This document shows, piece after piece, positions 56,966 through 64,000 of a DNA stretch of 64,000 bases; position 1 is the first letter of the stretch; every line of letters begins with the position of its first letter. The position numbers were made by a program, and so were the translations under genes. Source of the DNA: Cristatella mucedo (taxonomy: Eukaryota; Bryozoa; Phylactolaemata; Cristatellidae); contig WPIO01000006.1 in the NCBI GenBank assembly GCA_009760855.2, forward strand, positions 2,017,001 through 2,081,000, in the 5' to 3' direction. The notes below the pieces were generated by a model, which was not told the DNA's origin, searched no databases, and saw only the letters and a list, made by a program, of their open reading frames with translations.

Positions 56966-57906
56966 AGTAAAGCCCCCGTGATTGCCATTCCTCAATTCCA
57001 GGTGAGAGTGGGCTGTTCCAGGGTTCTGCTCTTTCTTCACAGGGATCTGTCAGTGCTGTCAGAAATTAATCAACTGCCATTAGTTCACATGGCTCGTTCT
57101 CCGGGTTTCGTGCAAATTTTGTTACGACGAGCTTGCAATCCTGTCTTTTACAGCTTGCCACTTAAAATGTTGAGTTGGCTCGTGTCTGCGAAGTTGTTCT
57201 GAAGCCCACTCTCCAGCCCATGAAAAAGAACACTGTGTTAGCCGAATGATTGGCTGAAGCCCGTTTGGATTTTTATTGCTTAGTGTTTTCTATTCTACTA
57301 CTATTTCATTATTCAGTGGCTAAAATAGTACATCAAGCATCCTGTTCTTCTACTGTCTGCTTTGTCAACTAGCCTGTCATTTTACATATGCCTTTGTCAC
57401 TGCCGGAGTCGAGTGTAGCTCTCTGCAGAAGCTTGGATGCTATTGGCTGATAGGTTTATAGTCAGCAGAAAGAATATGTCTTGTCAGCATCAAGGAAGCC
57501 AGATCTGAACATTCTGGCACCATTGAGGACGAAGGGCTTGACGTTAGCAATCATATGGCTATGAGAAGGTCCTTGAAAGGTGGCCGACACAGTCTTGAGT
57601 AGTGGATGAGATTTTTGCTGCTCGGTTTGTTGTCCACTCAGGTTTAGCACTGTACTCAGGTGTAACTGCTCTCTCATTCGGCGACCAAATGTGACCGTAT
57701 GTGACTTGCTTGCTCACTGCAGACATGTCCCTACGATACGTTTGCATCCAAAACGTGCCTGCTGGAAATGGCTTCTAGCTTAATCAGTCACCGTTTTTTT
57801 ATTAACCGGCATCTCTTGCGAATGCATTGTTTGCTACTGCATTCATCAGTCCTCTACTGATGAATCAAGCCTGATAAATATGCACTATTTTTCGTGTTCC
57901 TTGTAG
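56966..57906. other. Unassigned stretch before the first visible CDCA7-type exon
   Basis: Short frames on both strands (57462-57747, -) without motif. Probably intron or 5' region of the CDCA7-type gene. Confidence 0.45.
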
Positions 57907-57966
57907 GCTCACATAAGTGACTATGAAAAGCTGCGTCTCAAAAATCTGGCAGACAACAAAGCCATG
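57907..57966 (+). CDS. CDCA7: CDCA7-type gene, first visible exon
   Basis: Acceptor TTCCTTGTAG, then AHISDYEKLRLKNLADNKAM (20 codons), donor GTAATT. The ISDYE-LRLKN motif is characteristic of CDCA7 N-termini. At least one upstream exon with the ATG is missing. Confidence 0.88.
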
Positions 57967-60900
57967 GTAATTTGCATCGTTGTGCCCTGACGAGCTGTTG
58001 CTGTCACGTCCTGCATTCCCTTCTGCTTCTGCTATGAGAAACGAAGGTCCGAATTCTGCTGCTGCCTAGCTCAAAATAGGATGGAACTTGTAATGCTGAT
58101 GCTTAAACAACAGGCCAGCCTGCTCACTCTCTGTTTGACTGTGGGGTGCACACTCGCTTGCATTGATTTAATTGATTGTGACTTAAAATTTTGCAACCTG
58201 TCTAATAATAATAATAATAATATTGCACTTGATAAAGCGCCCTCAGAGAACTTAATCTCTTTCTAGGCGCTTTACATTTGCTGCAAAGTGATGTCTGACA
58301 GGAAATAGCTTGCGCATGACTAGCTGTCAAACCAAGCTGGCAAAGCTGCACATTCTTGATTCACTACTTATGAGGAGAGATGATTGAAGGTGTTTGGCCT
58401 CTTGTGCATGACTAGCTGCCAAACCAAGCTGGCAAAGCTGCACATTCTTGATTCACTACTTATGAGGAGAGATGATTGAAGGTATTTGGCCTCTGGCCAT
58501 CTCGGTGCCCCTCTTTTTTAGATGCAACCAAACTTATGTTGGAGACCATTCAACGACAGTCCTATTGATTTTTTCAAGTTTGGACCTTTATTGATCACTA
58601 GTTTTTGTGCTGTGACAGTCTATTAGAAGCAGGATTAAAAATGAGTATAAGTACAAAAGTACACAGCCCCACCAGTTTTAAAAAAGATGGGGCCTATCTG
58701 CTATTTCTTTTGGAATGAAAGTGTTAAAAATTGGATATCTCTTATAATGATATATTCGTTCAAAGTCGTTTGGGTTTTAGGGGTAGTACGGCTTGGCTGA
58801 CTCACTTTTGGGACGATGTGGAGTTAATTCAGTAGTAGGCTTGTGCTGTCGAAGCAGCCAGTACTAGTTTATGCTCTCCAAAATACAGGTAGTTGACAGC
58901 ATTTATTTTTTAGCCTTTTCTTGTTGAGCCTTGACCTTTATTGTTGCCTTGTGAAGAATACTGAATGCTGAGTTTTTCCTTCTTTCAGCTACAACAGATC
59001 ATGGGAGATTCGGCTAAAAAAGAATGTCGATTGGTAAGGTCAGCCGTGCCATGTTTTTTTTGTCGTTGATTGCTTGATTTTCTATTTCTAGCACGATTTG
59101 TTATCTTAGCATGCATCTACGAATTGGCTTGCCTGGCTGCTGTGGCTCAGGCAGCCTGCAATACAAATCAAAAATCGCAGTTGTGCAGGAATTTCTTCTC
59201 ACTCTCCAGTGATCTAATGTCTCCTGCCTGTTTTGTGCTGGGACTCAGGGACGTGTCCTGCATGCATGCATTTCCAAGATAGCATTGCATTTGCTGCAGA
59301 ATTTGCCTCAGATGAAAAAGCGCACTCGGTCGGTGCTGGACCAAGATGCTGCAAAGAATGCAGTGGCAAATGCATGGTACGATCCCCCACTGACGCGTTC
59401 TCGGTCAGCATCGGTGTCGTCGTCGACAATGTCATCTGACGTGCATGGAGCACGCGGCCCAGGAGTATGTACAACCCTCTGCGTTCTGTATTCGAGTTTT
59501 CTCAGCAGCTTCCCCTGTTGGGCTGTTGTCACTTCGATTGCAAAGTAGCATGCGCTTTTTTTCCTTCTGATGTACTACCCTGTAACCCCCCCCCCCCTGT
59601 GCTGCTATTATTTATTTCAAAGCGTTTTTGGTTCACGTGCCGCTTGAATTTCGGGATTGCAGAAGCTGCTCGTCAGGATTGACTTGATCGCCAAACGTCG
59701 AAGGGCATCAGTCGAAGAAGGTGGCAATGATAGCGAGAGCAGCGACATCGTTTTTTATGGGGAAGAAGATGACGACGTTGCCTCGACTGATGGAGCTTGG
59801 AATGGCTCGGCGGCCACTACAAGGACACCTCTGCCTTGCCACAAAATTAAGACTCCGATTCTGTCCAAGGTTGGTAGATTTACTCTCTATCACTCTTTCT
59901 GTCTTCTTCTGGTTTGCATATGATTGATAACCACTAAGGTAATACCCTGATGAATGCTGAAGTCTTCGACATACAAGATTTGCCAGGCTTGCCTGTCAAG
60001 CCTGGCCTTACAAGTGGCATGATGGCTTAGTTTTGACCAACCAGACGTCAACCAGGTTTGCCATGTTCAGCAATGCCGTTAATGCGACCTGTATTGTGTA
60101 AGACGAAAGACATATCCCAGCCAAGCATCGATCGTGGCTCCACAACTGATTGCAAAGTGCTCTTGTGGCACACCATATTACCACTTGCTCAGTTGAAAAT
60201 TTGCACGTTAGCAACGTCTTAGGCACTTTAGGCATTTGTAAATAAATAGTTGCTCAGACTGCAGTGCACACAAACGTCCGAATGCATTAGGCCACAGTAC
60301 GTGTGCTTCTGGGGGAGACCATCAGTCGGCACATCAGAGCAGCAAGTGGGAGACCTGCTAGCTCACCCGGTGTTCTATTTACCTCGGCAGTTTAGTCGGA
60401 TGACCGTTGGTGCATCTTAAATAGGTCAAAGCCAAGTGTGGCCGGAAGCAATGGACACTGTGACAGCTCTGCTGCATTGGCATGCTTTGGTGGCTTTCAC
60501 CTGTTGCTATTGGCAATAGCTACGTTGTTTGCATTCATTCAGCCTTTCAAATGGAACTTGGAACTTTGATGCCAACTTATGAGTATCCTAATGCTGATTA
60601 AACACTGATGGCTCATCAGCCCGCCCATGCAACTCCTCTGCTCGGCCATTCAAGGTGTATGATATATGATGTGCCTGCTGCGGCAAGCATCGAATCGACT
60701 TGGGGCCTCACTTGGGCCATACAGGTCGCTTCACTCGCCTGCGCCGGCCTACCTTGCCCACTCGCTCTCACTCCTCCAGTGCGTGCTCTCGAGAACCAGC
60801 CACTCCGTCCGGCTTCTTTCCGGTAGCTTTTCGCTTCCTCCAGTCATCGCGCACTAAATCGAAATTCGTTAGTGCTCGGCCTCCGGTTCTTGTGCACCGG

Positions 60901-63751
60901 AAGTCTGGAACTCGCCTCCTGCTCCTGTCACCACCTGCATTTGATTGGTTTTTGAGCTGCAGCTGCGGCTCGGCTGCTCAGCTTTCCGTGCGACCCAGCT
61001 GCGATTCGACTTGTCTTTTTTCCTATCTGCTTTGCATGCTTGCCTGTGCGTGATTCAGTGCGCATATACTAATCAGCGTCCTAGTAACCAGCCACCCAAG
61101 CATCTTCAGTAATGCTATTTGCATACTTGTCTAATCTGGTTACTCCTCTGCTTTGCATACTTGTCTAAGCACGATACGTTGTTTGTCACCAGCATCATCA
61201 TGGTTATTACTTGTCTTGCAGTAAATCGTGGATGGAGATTTGGTTCCCATCGGGCGCTCTATGCGAGGCTTTAAATTAATACTATGGCAGAGAGCCCATT
61301 AGGCTAGAGAAAAGGGGACGTGGCTTTTAACGATTTAATTTGGCATTAATGGGCGACGCTCTGCAAATAAGGTCAATTCTGAGGGAGCATGGTGTGGTCT
61401 TCTATGCTGAGCATCGACGTAGTGTTTGCTGCACCGTGTGCCGTGTTTCGAGCTTGAATCAGCCACGGTTTGACCGGTGTGCGCGTATTATCAATTTTAC
61501 AAATGTCTTTTTGTTTTGTGCGTTAGTTGGAAAGTCCAAGTCACACACCTGTCAAATGATAAGTCGCAGTGTAAGCTCAGCTTAAGACAGACATGCAAAT
61601 GGTACAGTAAGGCACACAGGGCCCACGGTTAGAACGACCCTTGGTTAGCAGCACTTGCTGATTCGTGCCCAGCATTCAAGCACTCAAAGCAAGGATAAAA
61701 AAAGACAGGAAAAAAGACAGATTCACTGGAGCACCCATTCATAGAAGGACAGATTAGCTCTCGTCGAAGTCGCAACTGCACAGACTATTTTTGACCTGAA
61801 ACTAATTTAGATAGATAGGCCAGAGCAGGAGAACAGAAGGGCCTAAAGGTGATCTTCATTCGGAATCTTAAATTCGACAAGCTGCTTGATAGGTAGCCAG
61901 TGAAGATAACGTCGCAGTGGTGCAATGTGGCAGTTGTGACCTAAACGTCAATCAAGCCAGATTCACTTGAGTTCTGCCCAAGCTGTGGCTCCCTTTGCAT
62001 CCTATAGCAAAGGCAGACAGACATGCATGTAGTGAGCTACAGAATTCAAGTTGGAATAGCACAAAGGCAGGAACCAGCTTGGTGTAGTGCGTTTATCTAT
62101 GCATGCCCGAGTCGTTGCAATCTCAAAGTTATTGAAAATAAGCAAGCTTGACTGTTGAGCTGATATACTCATCTCGTTACAAGTAATTTTGGAAGACGAC
62201 ATCCAGATCCGTGCATAGGCTAAAGGCAATATGCTAGTCGAGCCGATTTGAAGGCTTAGACTTTCACGTTTCTGAGTAACACCTTATTTGCTCCTATTTA
62301 TTAAGCTTTGACGTCATTCAATTTGAGAAAGTTTGCTGACATACAATCGCGAATTTCAGCAATACAATGCCTCGACCGATCTGGGAGTGTTTGAGAAGCT
62401 GGAAGGCAGAGAACACTAGTGCAGCCGTAAGCCGTCTGCCTAGGAACCTTTTTTCAGGCACCTTTTTTCGTCCTCCCGAAGTTACAATCTATGGTCTGAT
62501 TTGTCGCAGGCTCCAGAAGACATCACGGAGGAAGACCTAGCTAACGTTGCATCGGTGGTCAGTGACAAGACGTACAACGAGAGGGTAAATTGCAGCAGCG
62601 ATACCTACTCTCGCGATCCTGCCTGCCTCACCCCTTTCCACCCACCCACCGGGCGCATGCTTGAGCTCTTCCCACACTCGGAGTGGAAAGAGCTCTTTTT
62701 CCCACACTCGCGCGCTGCCTCCTCTAAGCCTTGTGCGTGCTTGCTTGCAGGGTATGACTTGTCACCAGTGTCGGCAGAAAACGCTCGACACGAAGACGAT
62801 ATGTCGGAGCGGCAGATGCACGGGCACCAGAGGCCAGGTACGAATTCACGCCGCCGCTCGTCGCCGCGGGTCTCGACGAGCCGCCGAGTCGCGCCACTCG
62901 CCGCGATTCGTCGTCAAAGTCGGCCTGAGCCCTGCTGCGATGAGACCGAGCGACCGCTGGGCAGCTCAGGGGGCGCAGAGTCATCGTTGGCATGGCTGCG
63001 GCTGTCGTGTCGTTCGGGACCCTGCAAAAGCGCGCGCGAGAGCTGCAGCGGCGATGCCGTCTCGGCGCGCACTCCTCGCGCTCAAGTTCGGCGTTCGTCG
63101 AACGATGCTTGCTGTCCTGTCCTGTCGCTGGAAGTCGCGATGCCGCAATCGGCAGTCGCTTTCCGCTCTCCTTCTCTCACCTTCTTACCCCTTCCCCACG
63201 ATGGTGCTGCCTGTGCCCCGCCCCACCCCCACCCCGATCATCTTGCACTTGTTGCCGCCGAACGTTTTCAGTTTTGTGGCCCGTGCCTGCGGAATCGATA
63301 CGGAGAAGATGCCAGAGAGGCTCTGCGAAACCCGGTAAGAAACGTCGATGGAGAGCAAGGCGCTTACGCCAAGCCAAGGGAACGCAATCTCCCCCTCGCC
63401 GAGATTACGGAGCCCGAGGCCCCCTCCCCCCTTGCACGCATCGAATTCTCGTGCCGTCGCTTTAGTTATGCCGGCCGGCTGAGGTGCAGCACCAGCAGCT
63501 GGTCGTGCGTGTGCGCCTCTCGCGCGCGACCCTTTCTCGAGGCTCGCTCACCAGCTATAGGTCGTTGTCATTGTCGCTGTTGCACGGGTCGAGTGGTGTC
63601 TCGCTTGTAGGAATGGATCTGTCCGTCGTGCCGTGGCATCTGCAACTGCAGCATGTGCCGCCGGCGCGCCGGCAAGGCCTGCACGGGCATCCTGATACAC
63701 TGCGCCCGCGAGAGCGGATACGACAGCGTCAGCTCGTTCCTGAGCGGGTGA
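57907..63751 (+). CDS. CDCA7: CDCA7-family protein (4CXXC-type zinc finger), eight exons visible, 5' incomplete
   Basis: Exons at 57907-57966, 58989-59033, 59300-59464, 59663-59869, 62510-62584, 62751-62837, 63272-63334 and 63611-63751 join in one frame, each intron GT-AG and phase 0. The peptide starts HISDYEKLRLKNLADNKAM, a CDCA7 N-terminal motif. A basic, Ser-rich region and an acidic stretch (GNDSESSDIVFYGEEDDDVA) follow. ITEEDLANVASVVSDKTYN leads into the zinc domain: CHQCRQKT, CRSGRC, FCGPCLRNRYG and ICPSCRGICNCSMCRRRAG. CDCA7 recruits the HELLS remodeller and recognises hemimethylated DNA, and its finger is mutated in human ICF syndrome. The last exon either stops at TGA 63749-63751 or splices at 63748 (GTGAGG). 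The start codon is not found. Confidence 0.93.
58204..58290 (-). repeat. Solo LINE A terminal hairpin in CDCA7-type intron
   Basis: (AAT)n and the complement of the perfect double hairpin, ending at TTTGCTGCAAAG. About 85 bases, the same extent as the solo copy at 28.86 kb. Confidence 0.9.
58311..58494. repeat. Recent 92-bp tandem duplication
   Basis: Two copies of a 92-base unit (beginning TGCGCATGACTAGCTG and TGTGCATGACTAGCTG) differ at about three positions. In CDCA7-type intron sequence. Confidence 0.95.
58989..59033 (+). CDS. CDCA7: CDCA7-type gene, exon
   Basis: Acceptor TTCTTTCAG, LQQIMGDSAKKECRL (15 codons), donor GTAAGG. Phase 0 on both sides. Small, but both sites are strong and the frame joins. 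Confidence 0.82.
59300..59464 (+). CDS. CDCA7: CDCA7-type gene, basic/Ser-rich exon
   Basis: Acceptor TTTGCTGCAG, then NLPQMKKRTRSVLDQ, NAVANAWYDPPLTRSRSAS and SSSTMSSDVHGARGPG (55 codons), donor GTATGT. The KKRTRS stretch could be part of a nuclear localisation signal. Confidence 0.83.
59663..59869 (+). CDS. CDCA7: CDCA7-type gene, acidic-region exon
   Basis: Acceptor GGGATTGCAG, KLLVRIDLIAKRRRASVEEG, then the acidic run and PLPCHKIKTPILSK (69 codons), donor GTTGGT. The donor is weaker than the others but keeps phase 0. Confidence 0.82.
59870..62509. other. Large CDCA7-type intron
   Basis: 2.6 kb. Contains the LINE A relic at 61735-62415. The rest, including open frames near 60608-61053, has no recognised motif. 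Confidence 0.6.
61735..62415 (-). mobile_element. LINE A relic in CDCA7-type intron
   Basis: Complement of the LINE A C-terminal and mid reverse transcriptase region: AGGTAGCCAGTGAAGATAAC, GCAATGTGGCAGTTGTGACC and CATTCAATTTGAGAAAGTTT (the FLKLND equivalent). Heavily mutated, so an old insertion. Confidence 0.75.
62510..62584 (+). CDS. CDCA7: CDCA7-type gene, exon before the zinc finger
   Basis: Acceptor TTTGTCGCAG, APEDITEEDLANVASVVSD then KTYNER (25 codons), donor GTAAAT. This ITEE-L-NVAS-VSDK-YN segment is highly conserved in CDCA7 proteins. A long open frame reading on into the intron is an artefact. Confidence 0.94.
62751..62837 (+). CDS. CDCA7: CDCA7-type gene, zinc-finger exon 1
   Basis: Acceptor GCTTGCTTGCAG, GMTCHQCRQKTLDTKTICR then SGRCTGTRGQ (29 codons), donor GTACGA. 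Supplies four of the zinc-binding cysteines. Confidence 0.96.
63272..63334 (+). CDS. CDCA7: CDCA7-type gene, zinc-finger exon 2
   Basis: Acceptor ACGTTTTCAG, FCGPCLRNRYGEDAR then EALRNP (21 codons), donor GTAAGA. FCGPCLRNRYG is the hallmark of the family. Confidence 0.97.
63611..63751 (+). CDS. CDCA7: CDCA7-type gene, zinc-finger exon 3, last visible exon
   Basis: Acceptor TCGCTTGTAG, EWICPSCRGICNCSMCRRR then AGKACTGILIHCARESGYDS and VSSFLSG. The frame meets TGA at 63749-63751, but GGGTGAGG is also a good splice donor (intron from 63748). The human protein continues some residues after this point, so an additional exon beyond the window is plausible. Confidence 0.93.
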   Translation, partial: EWICPSCRGICNCSMCRRRAGKACTGILIHCARESGYDSVSSFLSG

Positions 63752-64000
63752 GGCTTGCTCGCCGCCTGCGCAATGTGTGCGTCGGCGAGAGAGGGGCGCT
63801 CGTCTGCAGCCTCAGCCGTTGGCTGCTCACGGTGGCAGGAAGCTGGAACCCGAGAGGCAGGGAGCGGTGGGATTGGATCGGTCGGCGGAGGCGGCGGCTC
63901 ACCTCCGTTGGTCGCGGCCGTCCATGCTTGCCACGGCTGAGGTTCGCTTGCACACGGGGCAGTGACCTTGCTCGAAGAGGGGGGGGGCAGCCACGAGCTC
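63752..64000. other. GC-rich intron or 3' flank
   Basis: Strongly GC-rich with short overlapping frames. Nothing further identified before the window edge. Confidence 0.5.

Noticed and set aside
62501-63610. A 369-codon frame and an overlapping 225-codon frame
   Set aside because: They contain individual CDCA7-type exons but run on through GC-rich introns. The conserved zinc-finger parts fall in different frames and are joined by clear GT-AG introns.

Overview
This is nuclear DNA of an animal, not a microbe. It has spliced genes with GT-AG introns, long introns full of retroposons, dinucleotide microsatellites and a Tigger/pogo transposon. The protein matches (MGST3, CDCA7, a TRIM-type NHL propeller) are generic to animals. 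The repeats suggest an invertebrate, but I cannot name the phylum.

Three protein-coding loci can be supported. (1) A complete five-exon MGST3-type microsomal glutathione S-transferase lies on the minus strand at 40667-44326. It was assembled from exons of 58-123 nt and encodes 144 residues. (2) A CDCA7-family gene lies on the plus strand from 57907 to the right edge. Eight exons are visible and carry the complete C-terminal 4CXXC zinc-finger domain that works with HELLS in DNA-methylation maintenance. Its first exon was not found. (3) A single long exon at about 21730-22636 (+) encodes a six-bladed NHL propeller like the C-terminus of TRIM2/TRIM3 proteins. An orphan exon with good splice sites lies at about 26642-26853.

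Most of the rest is repeats. LINE family A (L2/CR1-like) is present in more than 25 fragments on both strands. Its 3' end folds into a double hairpin followed by (ATT)n. LINE family B ends in (ACATT)n. SINE1 has a tRNA-like head and a 3' tail homologous to LINE A, so the two look like a SINE/LINE partner pair. SINE2 has a tRNA-like head and a poly(T)-rich end. A 114-bp TA-flanked MITE-like palindrome sits at 47.9 kb.

The best-preserved history is at 35.5-39.7 kb. A Tigger-like DNA transposon with degenerate inverted ends was hit twice by LINE A, once with a 14-bp target duplication. The second LINE A was then hit by LINE B. At 44.9-45.9 kb a 1-kb CT tract has a higher-order period of about 295 bp. 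A related CT-to-GA palindromic tract is at 48.3-48.7 kb. Several GC-rich or plain stretches (for example 3.0-4.7, 18.6-19.6, 30.7-33.4, 51.2-53.3 and 54.8-56.8 kb) hold nothing I can identify.

I found no prokaryotic operons, CRISPR arrays, rRNA genes or bona fide tRNA genes. The tRNA-like sequences are SINE heads.
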